Made by a program: the position numbers and the translations under genes. Below, one piece after another: positions 52,253-60,866 of a stretch of 64,000 bases of DNA (its first letter is position 1; each line of letters starts with the position of its first letter). Under the pieces are notes generated by a model, which did not search any database, was not told the DNA's origin, and was given only the letters and a program-made list of their open reading frames with translations. Origin of the DNA: Candidatus Aenigmatarchaeota archaeon (GTDB lineage Archaea > Aenigmatarchaeota > Aenigmatarchaeia > CG10238-14 > SCSR01); NCBI GenBank assembly GCA_030615205.1, contig JAUWZS010000002.1, positions 195,212-259,211 of the forward strand, written 5' to 3'.

Positions 52253-53473
52253 TTATGCGAGCTGTGAAATTTCTTTTAATTTTTCAATGAACAGTTCAGC
52301 CTCTTTTTGTGTGTTATAAAGATAAAGCGATGCACGTACAGATCCGCGGATTGCATGTGCGTTGAACCATGAATGCATGCAGTGCGCGCCAGAACGGACC
52401 ATTATATTAGCAACATCATCAAGCATTATTGCTATGTCATGCGGAAACATCCCCTTTATGTTGAATGATATTATGCCACTGCGCAATTTTGGATCAGCCG
52501 GTCCGATTATTGACATGCCTTTTATATCCTTTATTCCGTTTGTTATAATTTCATTGAGCTTCGTGTCATGCTTTTCCACTTTATCCAATCCGATTTTTTC
52601 CAGATATTCAGCTGCAGCAGCAAGTCCCATCGCGCTCGCATAGTTTTGCAGTCCAGCCTCGAATTTTTCAGGCGGAGGCAGTTCAGTATGTTCGTCGTAT
52701 GTTGTATCTTTTACAGTATCCCCACCGACCATGAACGATCCCAGTTTTTCCAGCACGTCGTATCGCCCGTAAAGCGCACCAATGCCGCTCGGTCCCAGCA
52801 TCTTATGCCCAGAAAACGCAAGAAAATCTATACCAAGCTTACGAACATCGACTTTTTTATGCGGCACGCTTTGCGCACCATCCACAAGCACAACTGCGCC
52901 TGCATTATGGGCGATTTCAATAACTTCTTTTATTGGAATAGTGTAGCCGTCCAAGTTTGATGTATGCACGATCGCCACAAGTTTCAGCTTGTCCCCAGCA
53001 GTTTTCACTTTACACTCAAATTCAGCCAAATCAAATGTCATATCCGGCGCAGAAAAAACAATCTCATGCTTCACGCCTTTCCGCTTAGCCGCCAATTGCC
53101 AAGGCAACAAGTTTGAATTGTGCTCCCGGTCGCTTGTTATAACAACATCACCGGATTTAAAATCAAAAGTATTCGCGACAAGGTTTATCCCTTCAGTAGT
53201 ATTTCGCGTGAAAACAATTTCCTTTTTTTCTTTTGCGCCAATAAACTTTGCTATCCTATTTCTCGCAGCTTCATAATGCTCACTCACCATTTCGCCGAAT
53301 TTGTGTATGCTTCTTCCAGCACATCCTGGATATTTGAAATAATATTCGTTCATTGCCTCAACGACACGCGCAGGCCGCAGGCTCATACATGCATTATCTA
53401 AATATACGATCGGTTTTCCCTTCAGCTTTTCCTTCAGCACAGGAAAATCCCCACGAATCTTTTCTACGTCCAT
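52253..53473 (-). CDS. sufS: Cysteine desulfurase (SufS type)
   Basis: 406 aa. PLP enzyme delivering sulfur from cysteine for Fe-S clusters. VVITSDREHNSNLLPWQ, VLVDGAQSVPHKKVDV, AFSGHKMLGPSGIGALYG (PLP Lys), then RSGAHCMHSW (catalytic Cys) define class V, group II. Partner of the IscU at 35929. The promoter shares the palindrome and TATA block with iscU. Confidence 0.94.
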   Translation of the reverse strand: MDVEKIRGDFPVLKEKLKGKPIVYLDNACMSLRPARVVEAMNEYYFKYPGCAGRSIHKFGEMVSEHYEAARNRIAKFIGAKEKKEIVFTRNTTEGINLVANTFDFKSGDVVITSDREHNSNLLPWQLAAKRKGVKHEIVFSAPDMTFDLAEFECKVKTAGDKLKLVAIVHTSNLDGYTIPIKEVIEIAHNAGAVVLVDGAQSVPHKKVDVRKLGIDFLAFSGHKMLGPSGIGALYGRYDVLEKLGSFMVGGDTVKDTTYDEHTELPPPEKFEAGLQNYASAMGLAAAAEYLEKIGLDKVEKHDTKLNEIITNGIKDIKGMSIIGPADPKLRSGIISFNIKGMFPHDIAIMLDDVANIMVRSGAHCMHSWFNAHAIRGSVRASLYLYNTQKEAELFIEKLKEISQLA

Positions 53474-53506
53474 TTCATCGCATCTTTGTTATTTTGTTAT
53501 TAATTT

Positions 53507-53528
53507 TATAACAGTGTTATAATTTAAA
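53507..53528 (-). promoter_or_regulatory. sufS promoter with palindromic operator
   Basis: Same 22-bp sequence as at 36465-36486: TTTAAATTATAA followed by the palindrome ATAACA-C-TGTTAT, 34 bp before the ATG. Confidence 0.75.
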
Positions 53529-53591
53529 GCTTTTTCTATATTGGCAACAACCCCCAAAAATAAGCAGTTTTTTTAATTCATCAAAACATTT

Positions 53592-54002
53592 CTAACTTCT
53601 TTTTAACGATTGACTCGCATTTAATTCTTCTATCATCTTAAAATAGTCAGACCCGTTGCAGAATGAATATCTAACTCTATCTCTTGCAGAAACTCTATCT
53701 GTATGGGCAACAATATCATTAAAACCTGGCGTATATGGTTCCCTATCTGAGTGATTAGGAAGGGCGTGAACCATAGCTAAGTTTTCAGATTTCCTGAAAT
53801 CTTTAACAAGTTCAATAAATTCTTTTACATCAAACTTCTTGCCTAGTATCTTTCTTATGGACTCGATTGTTTCTTCATCAGTAGTCGCATACGGTGAGGC
53901 CATAAGAGGAAATTTATCATCTAGCAACCATGCTTGAATAAAGAATAAAGTACTGTCATCTGGATATTCGAAAACACATCCGAATGCATCTTCTTTTTGC
54001 AT
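53592..54002 (-). CDS. Hypothetical protein
   Basis: 136 aa. MQKEDAFGCVFEYPDDSTLFFIQAWLLDDKFPLMASPYATTDEET suggests a small alpha/beta domain; C-terminal half is helical. No family recognised. Confidence 0.5.
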   Translation of the reverse strand: MQKEDAFGCVFEYPDDSTLFFIQAWLLDDKFPLMASPYATTDEETIESIRKILGKKFDVKEFIELVKDFRKSENLAMVHALPNHSDREPYTPGFNDIVAHTDRVSARDRVRYSFCNGSDYFKMIEELNASQSLKRS

Positions 54003-54120
54003 GAGATATATTTAAAATTAAAAATTTAAATAAGGGTTTTGTTTAAATAGAGGAGATGCAGGAGTTGGGGGTTGAGCCGAGGTTTTATGATTATTCGTTT
54101 AGTAATGGAAACGGTTTCAG

Positions 54121-54825
54121 TTAAGGCTTCTTTTTAATTAGTCTATCGATTTGTATTTGAATGTTTCGAAGTTCTTGTAAATCTTCGTAGAAATTATAAT
54201 CAATTTTATTCCATAACCAAGTGTAAAATACTTGCGTTCTCTTGTAAGACAAGATTACAACCTTATTTAGGTCAATCGTTTTACCATAATTCTTTAACAT
54301 AATCTCATGTTTTTTAAATGAACTATTTTCTAATAAATTTTTTGTTTTTATGACGAAAGTTGCTTTTTCTTTAATGCCTCCATACTTAGTATCGAAAGTC
54401 ATGCTATGACCTAAGTTTGTAAATGGTGGTCTGAAATGTTGTATATGATGTCTTAATAGTAAAGCGATTTTGACATTTGGGTCTGAATCTAGTGATGATA
54501 ATTGTTTTTCGAGTTTAATCCTAAACTTTGTGCCAAATTTTTTTCTAATAGATTCGATGTTTTTTCTGAACGAATATAGAGATGCAAGGTAATTGTGTAG
54601 ACAAACTATTATATTTTTATGTATTTCATCTATTTTTTTAAATCTTTTTTTATCCCACAACCCTTTAGCAGTATTTTCATAATCAATAATTTCTTCGGCA
54701 AACTCGTTATAATTCGAATCTAATATAACCATGGAATTATGAATAATTCCTTTTAGTTTTGCTATTTCCATTCCTCTAGAATTGTCCCTTTTATCTACAA
54801 GTTCTCTTAATCTCGGTGATGTCAT
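54121..54825 (-). CDS. Hypothetical helical protein, HEPN-like
   Basis: 234 aa, helical, basic. LLLRHHIQHFRPPF contains R-x4-H in the setting LRxxxxHxxxP, similar to the active site of HEPN-type RNases and to the LRNYxxH families. The rest does not match a known protein. It stands alone between the 53592 gene and the aldolase gene, read towards the former. Confidence 0.45.
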   Translation of the reverse strand: MTSPRLRELVDKRDNSRGMEIAKLKGIIHNSMVILDSNYNEFAEEIIDYENTAKGLWDKKRFKKIDEIHKNIIVCLHNYLASLYSFRKNIESIRKKFGTKFRIKLEKQLSSLDSDPNVKIALLLRHHIQHFRPPFTNLGHSMTFDTKYGGIKEKATFVIKTKNLLENSSFKKHEIMLKNYGKTIDLNKVVILSYKRTQVFYTWLWNKIDYNFYEDLQELRNIQIQIDRLIKKKP

Positions 54826-54929
54826 TAATTAAAAATCAGTCTTTAGATGCTTAAAAAGTCTGTGTGGTGATACAAGAGATGTTTGAATTAGGGCTCCTTT
54901 ATTTAAACCTTTTTTTCTAATTAGAAAAC

Positions 54930-56345
54930 ATGGGCAAACTTCTAGAAGGTTACAAAGGTGTAGTTGGATTTGAGACTAGTTATACACAAAAAGACGATTG
55001 GCCAGATTTCGAAAATTTCATAGAAACTTCAGGCCTTCTCAAAGCATTTCAATGGCTTGGTGCAACCCTTTGTGAGAAAGGTTGGGCTCCAAAGAATGCG
55101 GGGAATATAAGCACAGTCATGATGCCTGGTCACCATTGGTTTTACATAACCAGAAGCGGCGGAAACTTGAGCAATTTAAAGGCTAAAGACATTGTATATG
55201 TTGCTGGATTAGAAGTCAAAATTGGAGACAGCGATGTACCATACACAGGCAGAATAATGTTGGCTAGCACATTTCCATATTCGTGTGATTTGTCACTAGC
55301 AACCGTTACGGATACATTGATGAAGCAGGGCATTCTTGACAAGGTCATTGAAGGTATGGGATTAGAGAGGGCTACGCTTGATAGATATAATTTCAATCTC
55401 AAAAAAGTTCTGAGATATTTGAGTTCCAGAGATATGGTCAAATGTTTTGCAGAGGTGATAGCCAAAGACGAGCAAACAAAGCCTTCTTCAGAAACATTCT
55501 TACATGGTCTCATTTGTTCAAGAAGAATTGAAGATTGGGTCACTGCGATTGTACACTGCCATGCGAAGGGAATTGTCAAAAAGCCTTCTGCTTATTTTAT
55601 GCCTGAAACAGACTCTTCTTTTGAGGAAATCGGTTACGGTAGTCTAGAGCTTGCAGTAGAAGCTGTAGAGCAGCTAGGCCGTAATAACTTTGTTCTGCTT
55701 AGAGGGCATGGACCAGTTGCAGTGTCTACCGAATACCATTTGGAAAAACCCGAAGGCTATATGCACGTTTTTGAAGACCTTTATAAAACACTACTTGAGT
55801 CCGAGAGATACTCTAAGATGATAGAGAGATGGCCAGATAATATCTCTGAGATAGCAAGATTAAGACATAAAGAATATAGACCGGATTTTCTGGGAGAAAA
55901 CACACCGCTGACAATTCCCGATGATATTATAATAAGAATGATAAGACAAAATGTTCAGCTAGAGCCCGGGTATTATAGAGAAAAGAATCTAAGAGGACTA
56001 ATGGAATTGGAAGAGAGGATGAAGCAAGGCATAAGCACACTCGAATTGGAACTAAACCTACCAGAAGACCACCCACCAGAAGACCTCCTAGATATAATAA
56101 GTACCCCAGAAGAAGAAAGGACGAGTCTCAAAAACAGAAGCGAGAGAATTTTAAAAGTACTCGAGGTAATGAAAGAGGAAAATAGACTAATGATACAGAA
56201 TGTTGATTTGGACAAAATAGATATAGATGCTTTGAAAGCAAGAGTAAAAAAAATATTACGTATAAAAGAATATGTAGATAATATCAATTTTTACTTAAGT
56301 CAGTTAGAGAAATCTTCTTCTGATGAAAAACCACAACATTTATAA
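54930..56345 (+). CDS. Class II aldolase/adducin-domain protein
   Basis: 471 aa. The fold's metal site is visible: HCHAKG (two His) and LLRGHGPVAVS (third His), with GNISTVMMPGHHWFYITRSGGNL binding the phosphate. It carries an insertion (about 105-165) and a helical C-terminal extension of about 170 residues with coiled-coil character (LEERMKQGISTLELEL). Such proteins act on L-fuculose-, ribulose- or related phosphates. Substrate not clear. Confidence 0.8.
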   Translation: MGKLLEGYKGVVGFETSYTQKDDWPDFENFIETSGLLKAFQWLGATLCEKGWAPKNAGNISTVMMPGHHWFYITRSGGNLSNLKAKDIVYVAGLEVKIGDSDVPYTGRIMLASTFPYSCDLSLATVTDTLMKQGILDKVIEGMGLERATLDRYNFNLKKVLRYLSSRDMVKCFAEVIAKDEQTKPSSETFLHGLICSRRIEDWVTAIVHCHAKGIVKKPSAYFMPETDSSFEEIGYGSLELAVEAVEQLGRNNFVLLRGHGPVAVSTEYHLEKPEGYMHVFEDLYKTLLESERYSKMIERWPDNISEIARLRHKEYRPDFLGENTPLTIPDDIIIRMIRQNVQLEPGYYREKNLRGLMELEERMKQGISTLELELNLPEDHPPEDLLDIISTPEEERTSLKNRSERILKVLEVMKEENRLMIQNVDLDKIDIDALKARVKKILRIKEYVDNINFYLSQLEKSSSDEKPQHL

Positions 56346-56368
56346 GCCACGACCAGCAATAAATTCTT

Positions 56369-56723
56369 GGTGAGTTAGCCAGGTAGCTTCGGTTTGCTGT
56401 AAAAAGTAAACTGAGGAAGTTCCATCCATTAAGGGGAGCTACGAAAGCTGTTCCGTGCAAACGAAAGCAGTAGAGTAGTAGCATGCTGAGAAGCATTTGG
56501 CTGTATCAGAAACGGAACTTTTCTATCTCGCCAACAATGTAGCTGAAGCTCTTTCGAGTTGTCAAAGACCCGAAAAAGAAAAAGCTGAGTTGAGATAGAA
56601 TAAGATGAAACGGACAGTCGGTCCCGATGCAATGCAAGTCGAAAAGACGCTTAGACAAATGCTACTTAAGTTTTTGCGCAAGCGAAAACGAAACAGAAGA
56701 TGGGCTATAGCTAACACGCCACC
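56369..56723 (+). ncRNA. rnpB: RNase P RNA
   Basis: CTGAGGAAGTTCC (56411 region) is conserved region I of archaeal RNase P RNA; AACAGAAGATGGGCTATAG near the 3' end is conserved region V. The 5' GTGAGTTAGC and 3' GCTAACACGCC pair as P1. Length about 355 nt, in the archaeal range. Followed by T6 (CCTTTTTTA). The ribozyme removes tRNA 5' leaders. Confidence 0.93.
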
Positions 56724-56783
56724 TTTTTTAATTTTTTCGACAAAACAGCAAGGATTTAATATTTAGTAGTCCAAGTGTTATAC

Positions 56784-56942
56784 ATGGCTAAAAAGGATAA
56801 AATTTACATGCCAAGTGGATCGGGTGGATTGATCCGCTATGGAGAAGAAGGCAAGACCCTGATCAAACTAAAGCCTAAGCATGTTGCATATGTTGTTGCT
56901 GGTGTTGTTGTTTTTGAGATTGTTTTGAAACTCTTTTTATAA
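56784..56942 (+). CDS. secG: Sec61-beta / SecG translocase subunit
   Basis: 52 aa. MPSGSGGLIRYGEEGKTLIKLKPKH followed by one helix (VAYVVAGVVVFEIVLKL) is the Sec61-beta family pattern. Assists the SecYE channel through which the big surface proteins travel. Its stop overlaps the end of the convergent gene by 6 bp. Confidence 0.95.
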   Translation: MAKKDKIYMPSGSGGLIRYGEEGKTLIKLKPKHVAYVVAGVVVFEIVLKLFL

Positions 56943-57593
56943 ATTTCTATCTTGTCTATCTGAAATATCTAAAAGTTTCATCAATAACACTTTCCACTTT
57001 CTATCCTTTTTAAATATGGACTTGCGGATAGTAGCAATTTGATCTTTTAATGGTAGTTCTTCCAAATCATCTACCCTTTTTGACGCAAGTTCATATACGC
57101 CGAAATATTCATGTGGACTGCCTAATTTCATTCCATATTTTTTACAGAATAACCTGAAGAAAAATTCACCCATGGTTTCAGCATCTATTCTGTAATGATA
57201 TCTACTTATGCGGCGCCGTGTTGCAAGGTACGCTACATCCCCCGCCTCGTGCGCTGCAGCTATCGCATGACCGTAAAGAATATGATCTGCAATTTTCTCA
57301 CATGGTGCTAAGACCTTGGTAATGATTGTTAACTCATCATTATATTCTATCTTTGTTTCTATGCCAAGTTCTAACCAATCTTTTCTAATTGGAGTATCAA
57401 CGTATTCAAATTTTCCAAAATTAACTCTTAAGTGAAACCCGGTATAATATGTAACTAAATCTAAGGTTTTTCTAAATATGTCCTTGTAATCTTCCTCAAA
57501 CTTTTCAATTACCTCTTTTCTATCCATATTTTTAAGATAGATAATAACATTTAACCATCTTTCTCCAAAAATTTCACAAATATATTTAATCAT
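56937..57593 (-). CDS. Hypothetical protein
   Basis: 196-218 aa; Met23 (57527, MDRKEVIEKFEED) is a likely start. The sequence has mixed alpha/beta character; ADHILYGHAIAAAHEAGDVAY and RRISRYHYRID are the most conserved-looking segments. H-x4-H-E-A could hold a metal; no catalytic signature is complete. Convergent with secG. Confidence 0.5.
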   Translation of the reverse strand: MIKYICEIFGERWLNVIIYLKNMDRKEVIEKFEEDYKDIFRKTLDLVTYYTGFHLRVNFGKFEYVDTPIRKDWLELGIETKIEYNDELTIITKVLAPCEKIADHILYGHAIAAAHEAGDVAYLATRRRISRYHYRIDAETMGEFFFRLFCKKYGMKLGSPHEYFGVYELASKRVDDLEELPLKDQIATIRKSIFKKDRKWKVLLMKLLDISDRQDRNL

Positions 57594-57627
57594 TTGTTTT
57601 TGAACCTAGGCTGCGCAATAATTAATT

Positions 57628-58431
57628 ATGAGCAAATTTAAGATTTTTCTCGGTCCTGCAGGCACACCAGGCTTTACGCGGGGCGGGACGCTCGAAGGTG
57701 TTGGTGATGTAGCTGCCATCGGGCTGAATTGTATGGAAGTCCAGTTCACACACGGCGTACGTATGGGCACAGCGTTGGCGAAAAAGTGTGGCGAAGTTGC
57801 AAAGGAAAATAACATACATCTTAGTTGTCATGCACCTTATTACGTGAACCTATGCAATCCAAAAAAATTGAACGCTTCGATGAAACGTATCTTGTTAGCA
57901 GCTGATCGAATAAGTGTTATGGGCGGTGGAGTTGTAACTTTTCATCCGGGTTTCTATGGCAAGCTCGAAACAGAGGAAGCGTTTAATAGAGTAAAAGCAG
58001 CGTGTAAGGAGATGGTGAAACAATTGACGAAGGGCTCCCTGCTCGGCTTGGAAACCACAGGAAAGCACAGCCAGTTCGGAACACTTGATGAGATTGTTGG
58101 AATATGCAAGTCTGTGAGGCGTTGTGTGCCTGTTATTGATTTTGCGCATATCTACGCACGAGCTGTAGGAAAAATAGACTACAAAAAAGTCTTGGATGCT
58201 GTAAAACCGCTGCAGCTAAAGCACGTGCACAGCCATTTTTCAAATATCGAATACAGCGCGAAAGGAGAACGCCGTCATCTTGTACTCGACAGCAAGCCGA
58301 AATTCAAACCGCTCGCAAAAGAGATCCTGCGGAGAAGACAAAACATAACAATTATCTCCGAGTCGCCTATCCTTGAACAGGACTCGTTGAGGATGAAGCG
58401 GTGCTTTGAAAGATTAGGTTGCAGATTATAA
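57628..58431 (+). CDS. nfo: Endonuclease IV-like AP endonuclease
   Basis: 267 aa TIM barrel. Trinuclear-zinc ligands are visible: HLSCHAPYYVNL, TFHPGFYGK, LLGLETTGKHSQFG, PVIDFAHIYAR, LKHVHSHFSN and IISESPILEQD. Cuts DNA at abasic sites in base-excision repair. Normal family length for archaea. Confidence 0.9.
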   Translation: MSKFKIFLGPAGTPGFTRGGTLEGVGDVAAIGLNCMEVQFTHGVRMGTALAKKCGEVAKENNIHLSCHAPYYVNLCNPKKLNASMKRILLAADRISVMGGGVVTFHPGFYGKLETEEAFNRVKAACKEMVKQLTKGSLLGLETTGKHSQFGTLDEIVGICKSVRRCVPVIDFAHIYARAVGKIDYKKVLDAVKPLQLKHVHSHFSNIEYSAKGERRHLVLDSKPKFKPLAKEILRRRQNITIISESPILEQDSLRMKRCFERLGCRL

Positions 58432-58487
58432 GGGCTTGTAGAAAGTCTTATAAAGTTAACTATTCAAAGTTTGTTTAGCGAAATAGG

Positions 58488-59117
58488 GTGAAAATATTGG
58501 ACAAACATTGGAATTATGTACATGACAATCTAGGACTAATAACCTTAATTATGGAGAGTCGTCATAATGGGTCTTTGAGACAAATACATTTTGGTAAAGA
58601 TGGCAAAATTAATTTTTATTTTAAAAATGAAGAAGTAGAAATGGCTCAAGATCAAATTGTACAAGAGATGGAAAGAATCAAACCAGATTTTTTGAACCTT
58701 GTTAGAAGAATTTATGAAAAGGATATAAGAAGTGTGGAATTAGATGGTGATGATATAAGGCTCGGATACTCAGACGAGCCATTATCAATTGTTGTTAAAA
58801 AAGACGATTTATGCGACTATGTAAGAAATGGCTGTAGGTTGATTATTGAAACTAAATGTACAGTACATGATATACCGCTTCACAACGAAGAGTTACTCGA
58901 ATGTGCAACATTAGAAGAATTGATAACTGCCTATAAACAACTTGAAAATGGTATTAGTCGTTATTGTCCGAATGGTAAGCAACCCTCTACTCCAGTAAGC
59001 TTCGATATAGATGTTGTGGAAGGAACTCAGGAAATTGGAGCAGAACTCGCTGAAATTCCTTTATTTGATGCTGGAAAAGATCCTGAGCTTCGTCAAGTCT
59101 ATAAAAGACTTTTTTAA
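58488..59117 (+). CDS. Hypothetical protein (GTG start)
   Basis: 209 aa; GGGTG ribosome-like sequence overlaps the GTG start. Acidic protein with a lone CTVHDIPLHNEELLECATLEEL segment. No family recognised. Follows nfo by 56 bp. Confidence 0.5.
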   Translation: MKILDKHWNYVHDNLGLITLIMESRHNGSLRQIHFGKDGKINFYFKNEEVEMAQDQIVQEMERIKPDFLNLVRRIYEKDIRSVELDGDDIRLGYSDEPLSIVVKKDDLCDYVRNGCRLIIETKCTVHDIPLHNEELLECATLEELITAYKQLENGISRYCPNGKQPSTPVSFDIDVVEGTQEIGAELAEIPLFDAGKDPELRQVYKRLF

Positions 59118-59142
59118 ACCAAGTTTGGAAAAAATTAGTTCT

Positions 59143-60027
59143 TTAAGAAACATAAGTTGGTCTTTCTTTCATCGCATTTGGTCGCTCATTTAATTTCATT
59201 AGTAATACTTGACGTGCAAAGAGTATATGTAGCATAGTAGGTCCACATACGTAGTCCCACCATTGGTATGGTTTTCCATTTCTTTTTACTCGTATAGGCC
59301 CTTCGTAATTCACATTGCGCATGTAGACATTTTCAATATAGTTAATCAAAGATTGGGTGCCTCTTTTATGAGTTTCGTTATAAGCTGTTTTCCATGCGTG
59401 TGGGTGACCTATTAACACCCTATCAAATATATAACTATCGTCCTCCTTGATTACCGGAGTACATATATTAAAATAACTCCACGTAAGATTAGCGATTGTA
59501 CTAGCCCTTTTGTCAGGCAAGTCTCTCCCTTTCGATAAATAAAGATCCGCCCATTTTACCATTTCCCTAGAGTTTCCATTTAAATCTTCTAGTGTTGTAT
59601 CACCTTCCATAAGTTTTATTGTGTTATTAATAGCCATAGCCCGATCATCAATTCCACCGAGAAGCAGATGCAAATCTGCAAAATATACCATACATTCATC
59701 TTTTCTAATAGCCCTTCCATTTTCATATTTCCCTATTTTTTCCAAATATCTTGTAGGTATTGCTAAGAGAGAATTATGATACCCAATTCTTTCGTCTATA
59801 GAAAGTGGCCTGAACTCTACCGGAAAATTTTTAACAGCTTGGTCCAATTCTTTTAATGTCTTTTTAAGCTTCTTCAATCTACCTTTAACTTCCCACAAGT
59901 GTTCTTTACTCAAAGGTTTTTTATTTTGCCATGTATCTATACATACTCGTATAGAAGATTTTGCAGTCTTTGCAGCATTCAGTGTATCTTCCATTTCTAA
60001 CAGTTCACTAACTGGGTTACTTGCCAT
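59143..60027 (-). CDS. Hypothetical protein
   Basis: 294 aa, helical at the N-terminus (LSKEHLWEVKGRLKKLKKTLKELDQAVKN) and with a possible core FADLHLLLGGIDDRAMAINNTIKL. Cys and His are scattered without a clear site; no family recognised. Confidence 0.5.
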   Translation of the reverse strand: MASNPVSELLEMEDTLNAAKTAKSSIRVCIDTWQNKKPLSKEHLWEVKGRLKKLKKTLKELDQAVKNFPVEFRPLSIDERIGYHNSLLAIPTRYLEKIGKYENGRAIRKDECMVYFADLHLLLGGIDDRAMAINNTIKLMEGDTTLEDLNGNSREMVKWADLYLSKGRDLPDKRASTIANLTWSYFNICTPVIKEDDSYIFDRVLIGHPHAWKTAYNETHKRGTQSLINYIENVYMRNVNYEGPIRVKRNGKPYQWWDYVCGPTMLHILFARQVLLMKLNERPNAMKERPTYVS

Positions 60028-60311
60028 ATTAAATCTACCTTATTTGAAATTTAAAAGTATAATCTCACTTAATTTTGGAATTATTATATATCCAAGTATA
60101 TTTAAGCATTTCTCTAGGCAGTTAGATACGAGGTCTAAAGTTCTTTAACCCCGGCGCTTCCGAAGAAGCATGGGATTACTGTAGACAAAGCTACTGGAAC
60201 CCTAAACATCTCCTTTGACTGCAAAGCCTTAACAGTTGCTGCAATCCCAAACAATTATAACATACGACATCCTGTTTATAAAGATTTCTTATTCGAGGTG
60301 TAAATTGTATT
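60028..60311. other. 284-bp unexplained stretch upstream of archease
   Basis: Contains GAGGTG at 60295-60300, the archease ribosome site. The plus-strand frame ending at 60303 reads GITVDKATGTLNISFDCKA and more protein-like sequence but has no start codon; it may be a fragment or an RNA. Confidence 0.35.
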
Positions 60312-60797
60312 ATGAAGAAAGCTAAAAAAACGGGGAAAAAGAGGAAAAGAAAAACAATGGGAAAAACAAAACAGAATAAAAAATTCAAGTTTTTGGACAT
60401 AACAACATCTGATGTTGCTTTTGCTGCTTATGGCAAGAGTTTGAATAAAGTTTTTGCAAATGCTGCGCTGGCAATGTTCGAAGTGATAGTGAACACTGGG
60501 CATGTGAAACCAGCGAGGGAAAAAAAGATAGAAATCAGGGGGCATGATTTGAAATCGCTTTTGTTCAATTGGTTGAGCGAATTGATATTTTTATCTGGTT
60601 CGCAAAACATGGTGTTCTCGAAATTCAAGGTAAAAATCGACGAAGGGGCGCTTGTACTAAATGCTGTGGTCGCTGGCGAAGAAATGGACGCAAAAAAACA
60701 CGAGTTGCGAACGGAGGTGAAGGCGGTCACCTATCACTTGATGATGGTTAAAAAAGTTGGAGATGTTTGGCGAGCGCAAGTTATTCTTGATATTTGA
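60312..60797 (+). CDS. Archease
   Basis: 161 aa; a second start is Met16. Archease activates the RtcB RNA ligase. The N-terminus is Lys-rich; KFKFLDITTSDVAFAAYGKSLNKVFANAALAMFEV is the family fold, and the acidic metal site near the C-terminus (VDEGALV ... VILDI) is present. Converges with rtcB. Confidence 0.88.
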   Translation: MKKAKKTGKKRKRKTMGKTKQNKKFKFLDITTSDVAFAAYGKSLNKVFANAALAMFEVIVNTGHVKPAREKKIEIRGHDLKSLLFNWLSELIFLSGSQNMVFSKFKVKIDEGALVLNAVVAGEEMDAKKHELRTEVKAVTYHLMMVKKVGDVWRAQVILDI

Positions 60798-60866
60798 ACC
60801 TTCTATCCTTTCACATAGCCACAGAGGACTAAATGCGCAACACGCTTTCATATTCCAGCTTCGTCA

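Noticed and set aside
54051-54085. tRNA-Leu-like 3' end on the minus strand (TGCAGGAG with GGTTGAGCC)
   Set aside because: Too many mismatches in stem pairing; not enough to call a fragment, though its position after a stop fits the pattern.
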